From contig JAKOUW010000143.1 of the NCBI GenBank assembly GCA_029782365.1, positions 186,001 through 250,000 on the forward strand: a stretch of DNA of 64,000 bases, read 5' to 3'. Shown here in pieces: positions 24,010-33,800 of the stretch; positions within the stretch are counted from its first letter, which is position 1; the number at the start of each line of letters is the position of its first letter. The stretch is from Chloroflexota bacterium (GTDB taxonomy: Bacteria; Chloroflexota; Anaerolineae; Anaerolineales; UBA4823). The notes beneath the pieces are model-generated. The model had not been told where the DNA came from and did no database searches. It worked only from the letters and a program-made list of their open reading frames with translations. The translations under genes and the position numbers were made by a program.

Positions 24010-27000
24010 CTACCGGTTGACCAGCGGCAGGAAGAAGCGCAGCAGGTGCTCAAAGACGGCGAAGTCACTCAGGTGGCAGATGGGCACGCTGAAAGCCATG
24101 CCCGGCAGGTTGCGCACGTACGCGCCGCAGGCGGCGTCTTGCCAGGCGAGCGCCGTTTTGTTCCAATACAGCAGGGTCAGGTGATTGGGATCCAGCCCGG
24201 CAATATCGCCGGCGGTGTAATGAATGGTGACCACCACCGGCTGGGTGAAGGTGAACGGGCTTTGGAGCTGGTTGTTTTGGTACGCTTCCAGGTTGAAGGC
24301 GTGCCCGGCGAAGCTGAACACGGAGGGGTTGGCCGGCGAGGTGACCGGCGTAAAAATGAGATCGGTCGCTGCGCCGACGGCCCCGGCCGGCACCTGCAGG
24401 GTGGTGGCCTGGTTCTGCGGGTCGGTGTAGGTCAGGACGGCGGGCGCGTTGGGCGTTACCGCGACCTGCGCCCCGACGATGGTTGTCAGCCCCGCCAGCG
24501 CCACAGAAGACGGGTCAAGCTGGGACCTGACAATCAGCGTGAGGTGGTTTTGCGCGCCGGGCTGGGCATTGAGCGGGATGGTCACCTTCACCGTCACCGC
24601 GGCGTGCGCCCCGGCCTCTAAGGGCAGGCTGGTGGACTGCAGTATCGTGGGCCAGGCGCTGGTGGAGAGACCCAATTGGAAGATCTCCGCGTTGAGCGTG
24701 GTGTTGGTGACCTGCAGGGTGTAGAGCATGACCTGGCCGGGCGCGCCGGCCTGGACGCTGGCCGCAGGCGACAGAACGACCCGGTCGGTCAGAGGCTCGT
24801 CATATTCCAGGACCCGGAAATTGAGCTGGTCGACCACGAAGAGGTTGCCGGGCGCATCCACCGCCAGGCCTTCGATATTGGCGGACAAACTGCTGGCGCT
24901 GACCCCGCCGTTGTTGTCCGTGTGTGAGCTGAAATCCGGCTGGCCGAAGACCTGGTCGGCGGTAGTATTGTAAGAGCCATCCATCTGCAGGGGGTTGAAA
25001 TACTTCAACACCCGGGCGTTGTAGGAATCGGCGATGTACAGGTTGCCCTGCCTGTCCACGGCCAGGCCGGTGGGCACGCCCAGGCTGGCGGCGCTGACCC
25101 CGCCGTTGTCAAAGGTATTGGAGCTGAAGTCAGGCTGGCCAAAGACATGGTCGGCGTTGGTATCCGTGGCCAGGGGAGAATCGTATTCCAGGACGCGGGC
25201 GTTCAGCGCATCGGCGACATACAGGTTGCCCTGGCTGTCCACGGCGGCATAGGCGGGTGTTTTCAGGCTGTGGCCGCTGACCCCGCCGTTGTTCGGCGCG
25301 CCGATCGTGAAATCTGGCTGGCCAAACACCCGGTCGGCGCTGGTGTCGCTGGTCAGCGGAGCATCGTATTCCAGCACCCGGTGGTTGCTCTGGTCCACCA
25401 CATACAGGTTGTTGGCGGCGTCCAAAGCAACGGCGACCGGCCGGCTCAGGCTGTTGGCGCTGACGCCGCCGTTGTTGGCCAGTTTGGTGGAGAAACTGCC
25501 GTACTGGCCAAACACCCGGCTGGCAGGCATGCCGCTGTGCAGCGGGGCCAGGTAAACCAGCACCCGGTTATTACTGCTGTCCGCCGCATATAGGTTGCCC
25601 TGCGCATCCAGGGCAATTCCGAAGGTGTATTCCATGTTGCTGGCAGTTGGGCCGCCCTGGTTTACATTGATTTGAAAATCCGGTTTGCCAATCACCAGGT
25701 CAGCGGCCTGGCCGTTGGCAAAAGCCGCGGCGTTAGGCCAGCTTAATATGCGGAGGTTGTTCGAATCGGCCACGAACAGGCGCCCGGAATGCGAGTCAAT
25801 TACCACGCCGCCCGGGCCTGCCAGGCGGTTGGCGTCCGAGGGCAGAACCAGGTTATTCACAGCGTTGGAGGTGAAATTGGGCTGGCCCAGCACGCCGTCG
25901 GCAGTTCTATCCCGCGGGAGGCGCGAGTAAAGGCTCAGGTTGACGGGCAGGGAGACGCCTCCGCCGGGCGGCGGGGTGAAGACGCGGATGGCAAAGGGTC
26001 CGCCGGAGGCGACCCAGGCCGCCGGAATGGCGGCGGTCAGGTGGTTGGCGTCAATGTACGTGGTCGGTAGGTCGCTGTCATTCCAACGGATGGTGGAGCC
26101 GAGCCCGAAGACCCCGCCGTAGGCGGTCAGGATGAAATCCGGCCCGCCGGCGGCCAGCGTGGAGGGGCTGAGCGTATCAATCGAGGGGATATCGTTCGGG
26201 ATGGGAATATCATATTCCAGCACCCGCCGGTTGGCGTAGTCGGCGACATACAAATTGCCAGCCCTATCCGCCGCCAGGCCAATGGGATGCCATAAGCTGA
26301 GTGAGCTCAGGTTCGGGCCGTTGGGCGCCCCGGAATTGAAATCAAATTGACCGAATACCTGGGCGGCTGCCTGGTCTAGCAGGGGCTGGTGAACCTGCAG
26401 CAGGCGGTTATTGCCGTTATCCGCGATGTACAAATTGCCGCGCTCATCCAGCGCCACGCCCATCGGCCCATTCAGGCTGGCAGCGCCCAGGCCAGAGGCC
26501 GCGCTGGTGAAGTTGGCCTGGCCAAAGACGCGGTCAGCGATGACGTCAGATGTCAGGGGAGCATCGTATTCCAGAATCCGGTTGTTGACGCCATCCGCCA
26601 CATACAAATGGCCGGCGTGATCGACCGCCAGGCTGTAAGGGCCGTTCAGACTGCTGGCGCTCAGGCCGTTTTTGTTTGGCAGGCCGGTGGTGAAACTGCC
26701 GCCCTGGCCAAAAACCAGGCTGGCGGGCATCCCGCTGGAGAGCGGCGCCCGGTACACCAGCACGCGGTTGTTGCCAATGTCGACCACGTACAGGTTGCCG
26801 AAATCATCCACGGCCACCGCGCTGGGATTGGAAAGCGAGCTGGCGTCTGTGCCGGCCAGGTTGGTGCTGAAATCTGGCTGGCCAAAGACGCGCTGTGCCG
26901 CGCTGGTTGAGGTCAGCGGGGCGCTGTATTCCAGCACGCGGTTGTTGGCCCAATCTGCCACGTACAGGTTTCCCTGGCGGTCCAGCGCCGCGCCCACCGG

Positions 27001-30000
27001 GTTCGCCAGGCTGGCGGCGGTCACACTGCCGTTGTTGGGATGGCCAATGATCACATCGGCCGGCTGGCCGTTGGCGAAGGCGGTCGAATTTGCCCAGCTC
27101 TTGATCTGGCTGGCGGCCGTATCCACCACGAACAGGCGGTTGGAATTGGGATCCAGCGCCACACCGATGGGGGAATCGAGCCGGCTGGCTGCGCCGGGCA
27201 GGAGGGGATTGTTGATCGTGTTGGTGATGAAATTGGGCTGGCCCAGCACGCCGTCGGCGCTGGTATCTCCGGAAGTGCGCGGGTAAAGATTCAGGTTGAG
27301 CGGCGCAGTGCCGCTGCCGCTGGGAGCAGGGTTGATCACGGTGATGGCAAAAGGCCCGCCGGAGGCCACATCGGCGGCCGAGAGCGCCGCGTTGAGCTGG
27401 GTGGAGCTCAAGAAAGTCGTTGGGCGGCTGCTGCCGTTGAAGCGCACGATTGAACCGGGCACAAAACCGGCGCCGTTGGCGGTCAGCGTGATCGCCGGCC
27501 CGCCCTCCGCCAGCATGGAGGGGCTGACCGCCGTCAGGCTGGGCGAGGCGTAGGGCACAGGGATATCAAATTCCAGCAGGCGGCTGTTGTTGAAATCTGC
27601 CGCGTACAGGTTACCCGAGGCGCGGTCCAGCGTGACACTGAAGGGCAGGTCCAGGCTGGAGGCGCTGAGCCCGCTTTTGTTCGCCAGGTTGGTGGTGAAG
27701 CTGCCGCCCTGGCCAAAGACGCGGTCGGCGGTGGTGTCGCCGGCCGCCGGATGATCATATTCCAGGATGCGGTTGTTCGATTGGTCTGCCACGTACAGGT
27801 TGCCCTGCAGATCGACGGTGACGGCGGTCGGAAAATTCAAACTGTCCGCGCTGAGGCCGCCGTTGTTGGGCGGGTTTTCGATGAAACTGCCGCCCTGGCC
27901 AAAAACTCGGCTGGCGGCCGGGAAGAGGGTCCAGGTGGTATATTCCACGACCCGGTTGTTCCCCGCATCGGCGACATACACGTTGCCCTGCTGATCCAGG
28001 GCGACGCCGCGCGGATTCCTGAGGCAGTTGGCGGTCGTATTGCCAATTGCCGAACAGGATTCAGACCCGAAGCGATAACTGGGAAAGGCAGTCTGGGTTC
28101 CAGAAAAAGAAGCGGGATAACCAAAAACCTGGCCTCGCAGCGGGTCGGCGACAAAAACGGTGGTGCCGGCGGCGTCCATGGCCAGGCCAGCCGCCGAGCA
28201 CAGGTAAATTTCATTGTTTGCGATCCAATGGCAGTTAAACGAGTTGAAGTTGGGTTGGCCGATCACCCGGCTGGCGGCCATGCCGTTCGCAAACGGCGGA
28301 GAAAAAACCAGCACACGGTTATTACCCGAATCGGCCACAAACAGCTCCCCCTGGGCGTCCAAAGCCACGCCGCTCGGCAGGCAGACACTAAAGGCGTTTA
28401 ACAACCCACAGGCGGTGGTGGCAAAATCGGGGTGACCGATGACCAGGTCGGCGGCCTGGCCGTTGGCAAAAGCGGCAGAGCTGGGCCAACTGAGCACGCG
28501 GTTGTTGTTGTAATCCGCCACGAAAAGGCGCCCGCTGTGCGGATCGACCACCGAGGCGGCCGGGTGGTCGAGGCGGTTAGCGCCGCCGGGCAGCAAAGCA
28601 TTGTTGGGGGCGGCCGAGGTGAACCCGGGCTGACCCAACACGCCGTCCGCGGATGTGTCCAGCCAGGCGCGGGCGTACACGGTCAGGTTAATCCCATTGG
28701 AAACCCCTCCATTGAGGCCGGGGTTGAACACGGTCACGGCAAACGGCCCGCCGCCGGCCGCATCGCCCGCAGAGACGGCGGCGTTGAGCTGGTTGGAACT
28801 CAGGTAGGTGGTGGGGCGGTCGCTGTTGTTCCAGCGCACCACCGACCCGGGCAGGAAGCCAACGCCGTTCACCGTCAGGGTAAAGGCCGGCCCGCCGGCG
28901 GCCAGGGTATCGGGGCTGATGGCGCTCAAACCTGCCACGCCGCTCCCCACGGGCAGGTCATATTCCAGCACACGCTGGTTGTTGGTGTCGGTGACATACA
29001 GGTTGCCGAGGACGTCGGTGGCCATCTGCCTGGGGAAGTACAGGCTGGCAGCCCCCAGGCCGCCGTTGTTGGGAACAGCGCTGCTGAAATTCGGCTGGCC
29101 GATCACGTGGTCGGCAGTATTGTCGTGCGTCCGCGGAGAATCGTACTCCAAGACGCGGTTGTTGGTTGGGTCGGCAATGTACACGTTGTCCCAGCCATCG
29201 ACGACAACGCCGGTCGGGTTGGCGAGGCTGTTGGCGCTGACGCCGCCGTTGTTAGGCGCCTGGGAGGTAAAATTCGGCTGGCCGAAAACCCGGTCGGCGC
29301 TGGCGTCGCTGGTCAGGGGAGCATCGTATTCCAGCACACGGTTGTTGCCGAAATCAGATACATACAGGCTGCCCTGGAAATCGACCGTCACAGCGGAGGG
29401 TTCCGAGAGACTGCTCGCGCTCAGGCCGCCGTGGTTGCCGTCTGTCGAGGTGAAGTCTGGTTGGCCGTAGACGCGGTCGGGCGTTGCATCCGCCAGGGCC
29501 GCGTTGTATTCCAGAACTCTGTTCTCCCTCCAGGCAGCCACGTACAGATTGCCCTGCGCGTCCACCACCAGGCCAATCGGGTAGTTCAGCGAGTACAGGC
29601 CGGCGCCAGCGGCGGAATTCATATCCGGCTGGCCAAAGACCCGGTCGGCAAGCGCATCCGTGGTGAGGGGGGCGTCAAATTCCAGCACGCGGTTGTTGCC
29701 GGCGTCGGCGACCCACAGGTTGCCGGAGGCATCGACCGCCACGGCGGCAGGGGCGTTGAAGTTGTGGTCGCTCAGGCCGGGGGTGTTGGCGCTGAGGTCG
29801 GGCTGGCCGAAGACACGGTTGGGGGCTTTGCCGCTGGTCAGGGGAGCATCATACTCCAGGACGCGGTGGTTGGCGAAATCGGCAATGTACAGATTCCCGC
29901 GGCCGTCTACAGCCGTGCTCTGCGGCAGGTTTAACGAACCGGCGGCGTTGTGGCTGAAATCAGGCTGTCCGATCACCCTGTCGGCGGCGGCATCGCCGCT

Positions 30001-30156
30001 GGCAGCCCGCGAGGGACGCGCCAGGCCGGCCAGGCTGACGAGGGCCAGGGCCAGGAACAACCACAGTCTCTTTTTCTTCAGAAAAAGAAAATGTCCGCGA
30101 GCCGCAAACTGTTTGAACCGTGCAAAGCTTTTCAAGTGGTTCAAGGCAGACAACAT
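24010..30156 (-). CDS. Giant secreted NHL-repeat protein with IPT/TIG domains (four six-bladed propellers)
   Basis: About 2048 residues from ATG 30156 (AAGG site; the frame is open 33 codons further up). A signal peptide with an unusually long positive N-region ends near PSRAASG. Then come 24 NHL-type units of 54-67 residues, each with a GQPDF-like entry and a GNLYVADxxNNRVLEYD-like strand block. They group 6+6+6+6, separated by three IPT/TIG-like domains (coding about 28690-28960, 27300-27560 and 25930-26210) that all begin LSP/VSP-x-x-L-A-x-GGP. Each IPT is followed by a special blade (ADGVLGQP ... RLFVxD ... AFANGQxAD). The C-terminal 250 residues hold Ig-like and ZU5-like beta domains and the tail FFLPLVNR. 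Probably a cell-surface or extracellular adhesion/binding protein; ligand unknown. Confidence 0.88.
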   Translation of the reverse strand: MLSALNHLKSFARFKQFAARGHFLFLKKKRLWLFLALALVSLAGLARPSRAASGDAAADRVIGQPDFSHNAAGSLNLPQSTAVDGRGNLYIADFANHRVLEYDAPLTSGKAPNRVFGQPDLSANTPGLSDHNFNAPAAVAVDASGNLWVADAGNNRVLEFDAPLTTDALADRVFGQPDMNSAAGAGLYSLNYPIGLVVDAQGNLYVAAWRENRVLEYNAALADATPDRVYGQPDFTSTDGNHGGLSASSLSEPSAVTVDFQGSLYVSDFGNNRVLEYDAPLTSDASADRVFGQPNFTSQAPNNGGVSANSLANPTGVVVDGWDNVYIADPTNNRVLEYDSPRTHDNTADHVIGQPNFSSAVPNNGGLGAASLYFPRQMATDVLGNLYVTDTNNQRVLEYDLPVGSGVAGLSAISPDTLAAGGPAFTLTVNGVGFLPGSVVRWNNSDRPTTYLSSNQLNAAVSAGDAAGGGPFAVTVFNPGLNGGVSNGINLTVYARAWLDTSADGVLGQPGFTSAAPNNALLPGGANRLDHPAASVVDPHSGRLFVADYNNNRVLSWPSSAAFANGQAADLVIGHPDFATTACGLLNAFSVCLPSGVALDAQGELFVADSGNNRVLVFSPPFANGMAASRVIGQPNFNSFNCHWIANNEIYLCSAAGLAMDAAGTTVFVADPLRGQVFGYPASFSGTQTAFPSYRFGSESCSAIGNTTANCLRNPRGVALDQQGNVYVADAGNNRVVEYTTWTLFPAASRVFGQGGSFIENPPNNGGLSADSLNFPTAVTVDLQGNLYVADQSNNRILEYDHPAAGDTTADRVFGQGGSFTTNLANKSGLSASSLDLPFSVTLDRASGNLYAADFNNSRLLEFDIPVPYASPSLTAVSPSMLAEGGPAITLTANGAGFVPGSIVRFNGSSRPTTFLSSTQLNAALSAADVASGGPFAITVINPAPSGSGTAPLNLNLYPRTSGDTSADGVLGQPNFITNTINNPLLPGAASRLDSPIGVALDPNSNRLFVVDTAASQIKSWANSTAFANGQPADVIIGHPNNGSVTAASLANPVGAALDRQGNLYVADWANNRVLEYSAPLTSTSAAQRVFGQPDFSTNLAGTDASSLSNPSAVAVDDFGNLYVVDIGNNRVLVYRAPLSSGMPASLVFGQGGSFTTGLPNKNGLSASSLNGPYSLAVDHAGHLYVADGVNNRILEYDAPLTSDVIADRVFGQANFTSAASGLGAASLNGPMGVALDERGNLYIADNGNNRLLQVHQPLLDQAAAQVFGQFDFNSGAPNGPNLSSLSLWHPIGLAADRAGNLYVADYANRRVLEYDIPIPNDIPSIDTLSPSTLAAGGPDFILTAYGGVFGLGSTIRWNDSDLPTTYIDANHLTAAIPAAWVASGGPFAIRVFTPPPGGGVSLPVNLSLYSRLPRDRTADGVLGQPNFTSNAVNNLVLPSDANRLAGPGGVVIDSHSGRLFVADSNNLRILSWPNAAAFANGQAADLVIGKPDFQINVNQGGPTASNMEYTFGIALDAQGNLYAADSSNNRVLVYLAPLHSGMPASRVFGQYGSFSTKLANNGGVSANSLSRPVAVALDAANNLYVVDQSNHRVLEYDAPLTSDTSADRVFGQPDFTIGAPNNGGVSGHSLKTPAYAAVDSQGNLYVADALNARVLEYDSPLATDTNADHVFGQPDFSSNTFDNGGVSAASLGVPTGLAVDRQGNLYIADSYNARVLKYFNPLQMDGSYNTTADQVFGQPDFSSHTDNNGGVSASSLSANIEGLAVDAPGNLFVVDQLNFRVLEYDEPLTDRVVLSPAASVQAGAPGQVMLYTLQVTNTTLNAEIFQLGLSTSAWPTILQSTSLPLEAGAHAAVTVKVTIPLNAQPGAQNHLTLIVRSQLDPSSVALAGLTTIVGAQVAVTPNAPAVLTYTDPQNQATTLQVPAGAVGAATDLIFTPVTSPANPSVFSFAGHAFNLEAYQNNQLQSPFTFTQPVVVTIHYTAGDIAGLDPNHLTLLYWNKTALAWQDAACGAYVRNLPGMAFSVPICHLSDFAVFEHLLRFFLPLVNR

Positions 30157-30255
30157 CGCTAACCTTCCCATTCTGGCTGCAGGCCCTGGCGCTGATTTCG
30201 ATTGAAAAACTAGGGATGAAAATGGATTGGCAGGTGATAAATTAAACCACAGCAA

Positions 30256-30295
30256 ATAATCAATTGATTATAGCCTTTTGGATAATCATTGTCAA
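30256..30295 (-). promoter_or_regulatory. Consensus sigma-70 promoter with palindrome, NHL protein gene
   Basis: Minus strand TTGACA (30295-30290), 17 bp, TATAAT (30272-30267): a full-consensus promoter. A perfect 16-bp palindrome ATAATCAATTGATTAT (30256-30271) overlaps the -10 and start point, so a dimeric repressor probably controls it. Leader about 100 nt. Confidence 0.75.
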
Positions 30296-30299
30296 TTAA

Positions 30300-30620
30300 T
30301 CGCATTGAAACGAACCCAACCCTGACAAGAAAGGCGAGCAGGGCGCTGCGTTTTTGTAAAAACTGTGTTGAATCGAATCCTGAGCCGTTCAGGAGAGCTC
30401 ACGCTAAGCGCAAAGCCGCCAAAGAAGGCGGCAGAAAACGCAGCGCCAGGCGCAGAAATTCATCCGCAGATAAACGCAGAGCAACGCAGATAAGAATGGA
30501 TTATCTGCGCAATCTGAGGATGCGATCCGGAGGAGAGGTAAGAAAGATTTTTTTACGTCCTTTGCGGCTTGGCGTGAGATTTTCCTGGCTCACGCAAAGC
30601 AATTGTGTCAGCCTTCAAGG
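30300..30620. repeat. Non-coding block with hairpins and dispersed repeat units
   Basis: No gene is credible in the 30157-30885 gap apart from regulatory structure. This block holds GCCGCC-N6-GGCGGC (30415-30432), CGCAGATAA-N7-TTATCTGCG (30485-30509) and GCGTGAG-N10-CTCACGC (30572-30595), plus several copies of GCTCACGC/AAAGCG-like words shared with 8485-8504. It looks like a cluster of intergenic repeat elements or a structured RNA. Confidence 0.5.
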
Positions 30621-30807
30621 CTAACTTGATGAGGGTAAAGGCCGCCAGGCGGAAGGCGCACAACAACGGAATGTGAACCTCTCAGTCTATGAGATTACAA
30701 AGCAAGGCATTTTTTGCCTGCCTAACGGCCGGGTGTGGGGTTTTTCTTTCGCTCACACAAAAGCGCAAAGCGGGTTCGATCTACGCTCAGCGGAGAATAA
30801 GCTTTAT

Positions 30808-30866
30808 CCATCCGAAAAAAGAACGGATGGGCGCAGCGGGCTGTCTTTGCTCACAGCCCGCTGCGC
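30808..30866 (-). terminator. Double-hairpin terminator of the 1322-residue protein gene
   Basis: A perfect 14-bp stem (30831-30844 with 30853-30866, 8-nt loop, GC-rich) begins 20 bp after the stop at 30886. On the minus strand it is followed at once by CCATCCG-TTCTTTTTT-CGGATGG (30830-30808), a second hairpin whose loop holds the T-run. Confidence 0.7.
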
Positions 30867-30885
30867 TTTGACGTTCAAAAAACAA

Positions 30886-33800
30886 TCAGCGCACGATCAG
30901 CGGCACGAAGATTTTGACCAGCGGCGCCGCGGCGCAGATGGCGTTGCTGGGAGCTGACCAGACGCCGTCAGCGCCGACCGCCACGAGCGCATAACAGTAA
31001 GTCTGGCCGCGCTGCAGCCGCACATCCAGGTGATCGGGGCCGCTCGCTTCACCGACCAGTTCGAAGGGGCCGGTCAGCGCCGCGCCGCGCAGAATGCGGT
31101 ACTCGCTGACGCCTGCCGAGCCGGATGGCTGCCAGATCAGCCGCAGAGCCGCCTCGCCCTGGGCATCCGGGGCAACGCCCACCAGGCGCGGCGCCGGCAG
31201 CATTCCCAGCCTGGCGGAAGCCACGTCGTTCTTGGGACTGCCGTTGGCGCTCATACTGCTCACCTGGGCATACACCGGCTGGTCGCCGGCCTGGCGGTTG
31301 AGCGAGAAGGCCACCGTTTGCTGGTCGTTGAAAACCAGCGCATCCGGGCTGGCCGGGACACAGCCGAGCAGGGCGCCGGCGGGCGCAGTCCCTGAGAAGA
31401 AACACACCTGGATCGGAGGCACCCCGGGAGGGCTGCTGGCCAGCCCGCGGCCGAGGTTGCGCAGGGTGGCCGAGACCGTGACGCCGCTGTCCACGGGCGC
31501 GTGGTACTGCGACACCGCCAGCGCCGGGTCCAGGGCCAGGTCTGGTCCAGCGTCGAGATCGAACTGCTCCAGGCCGGGGCCGAAGGTGGAGGCTTGAGAT
31601 AACGACATGCCCGGCATGGCAGGGGATGGCAGGGCTGGACGAGGCGCTTTCGGCTGGTTGGCCGGGTCGTTGAGCGCCACATCGAGGGCGTGCAGTTGGC
31701 CGCTCAGCGGGTCAACCGCCACCGCCGGCTGCCAGTGGATTTGCCAGTCTTCCGTCAGGTAGAGGGGCGGCTGGTACGCAGACATCCCCGCCGGGCTCTG
31801 GGCCAGGGCGAGCTGTCCGAGGTAAGCTGGCGTGCCGAAAGCGCCAAAGCGGCGAAACAGGATCAGCTTTTCGCCATCGCTGTTGACCGCCATTTTGGGT
31901 TCGTCGCCGTACACCGCGGAGCCATTGTCCATGAGCGGGTTGGCATCCCAGGTTCCAGCCGTGCGCTGAGCGGTCCACAGCGCCATCTGTGTCCCAACGC
32001 CGGTATCGGTCGCCCCATCCGGCTCTTTGCCCCGCGCCAGGAAGGCCAGCGCCACGTCCCCGTTCGGCGGGATCATGGCCAGCGTTGGGGCGCCAGCGCC
32101 CGCCGGCAGAATTGCAGGGCTGGTCAGCGTGTAGTTGTCGTCGGAACCGCTCCAATCGGCAACCACCAGGCGGCGGTCGCTGTTGGTCGCCAGCTTGCCG
32201 TCGCCATCCTCCGTCCAGGCCAGCACCCGGCCCAGGGGGTAGTAAGGGCACAATTCGCACACACGGGCGCTGCCGCGCGCCACGCTCACTTCGCCGTCCA
32301 TCCCGCTCCCGCCCAGTTGTACAATACTTCCCCAGCTTCCCGCCCGGCTTGCCGGGTCAAGATTGTAATTGACGACCGATACCCGCACATCCAGGGTATT
32401 GGAAATGACGCCGCCGGTGTCCGTGTCCCAGGCCAGGGTCAGCCCGTCAACATCGCCGGCCATGGCCGGCATGCCATCGGCCACTGCATCGTTCGTCAGT
32501 CTCTGCGGCGCGCCCCACCCGCTGTTTGGGTCGTATAAGGCGTAATAGATCTCCTGATGCTGTACGATGGTGTTCAGGTTGAGCTCCGCGTGCATTTGCG
32601 GCAGGGTCATCGAATTTTGCACCCAGGCCGCCAGGGCTTTTCCATCCAGCCCGTAAAACGCCAGGGCCGGGTGACTGACGTAATGCGTCCCATCCGATAT
32701 GGCGAGCGGCGCGCTCCAACCTGTGTTCGCCGCCCAGGCGCGGGCCATGATGGCAAACTTCTGGGTTGCGCCGGGGTCAGTGTCCTCGACGTCCAGCGAA
32801 AGCGTCTGGCCGCCCAGGCTGGTGGCGATGACCGGCTCAGAAAGCAGCGGCGGAGGGTCGAAGGGCAGGGCGGCCATGCGATCTGCCGAGGCGGGGCTGT
32901 TCTGAGCGGAGGTACAGCCGGATGGATAGGACTCATCGACGGGGTATTTCGACTGCGGCCCAAATTTGTGGCACAAATCGTCTGAAATATCGCACAGCCC
33001 CACCTCCGCCCAGGCTTTGATTTCCAGGTAAAAGCGCATGCAGGGATTGTCCAGCCAGACGTGGCGCGAATCGAGGGTGCTGACGGTCAGCGGCAGGCCG
33101 ATGCCGGCGGAGGCAAGGAATTGGACATAGGCTGAAGCGATGAACGCCACGCTGACTTTCCAACGGTTGCTCAAACTGAGCGCCAGGTATGGATCCAGGC
33201 TGGCCTCAACCCCTGGCGCCAGGGGATAAATTTTTCCGGCCAGGTCAAGCTCCCCATTGATGCCCAGGCGGATAGAGGTGCTGACGAAAACGAAGCCGAA
33301 GAAGCTGGCCACCGGGCCATCAAACAGAGTCCATTCCGGATTTTCACGCCACAGGACTTCCGGGCCATAAGGGAAGTAGGTTTGCTTGCCGGCATACACG
33401 CCCAGCACATCCGCCCCTGGCCCGATAAAGTCTTCGGATTGGGCGTAGAGATCTTTGCTCACCGCCCGCAGTTGGACTGCCGCGCGCAGCCAATGCAGGT
33501 GGATCGTGCTGTCCAGTTCCAGGTGGCCATCCACCAGCAGGCCGGCATCCAGCCGGTTTTCCATCTTGCCCAGCAGAGGCACATTCAGGGGCGGGTTTGG
33601 CCAGGAAAGGGGCAGCAGGTTGAAAAAATTCGGGATTTTGCCGGTGAAGTGGTAACTTTCAGGACCGGCATCCCAGGTGGTTTGACCCGTCCCTGGCTGA
33701 ATCACCGGGTCCTTCATCGGGTCGGCGATCACATTGATCGTCCAGGCCAGCGGGCAGGTGCGCTGGTTATTGACCACCGCCGAAACGTACAGCGTGGACA

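Noticed and set aside
28432..29934. 500-residue plus-strand frame inside the NHL protein gene
   Set aside because: It repeats V-G-x-I-x-x-A-x-D phrases because it is the antisense of a repeated gene, not a protein family.
24010..30156. The tandem repeats as a CRISPR array or satellite DNA
   Set aside because: Repeat units are coding, about 170 bp, diverged, in frame and match NHL blades; there are no identical repeats or spacers.
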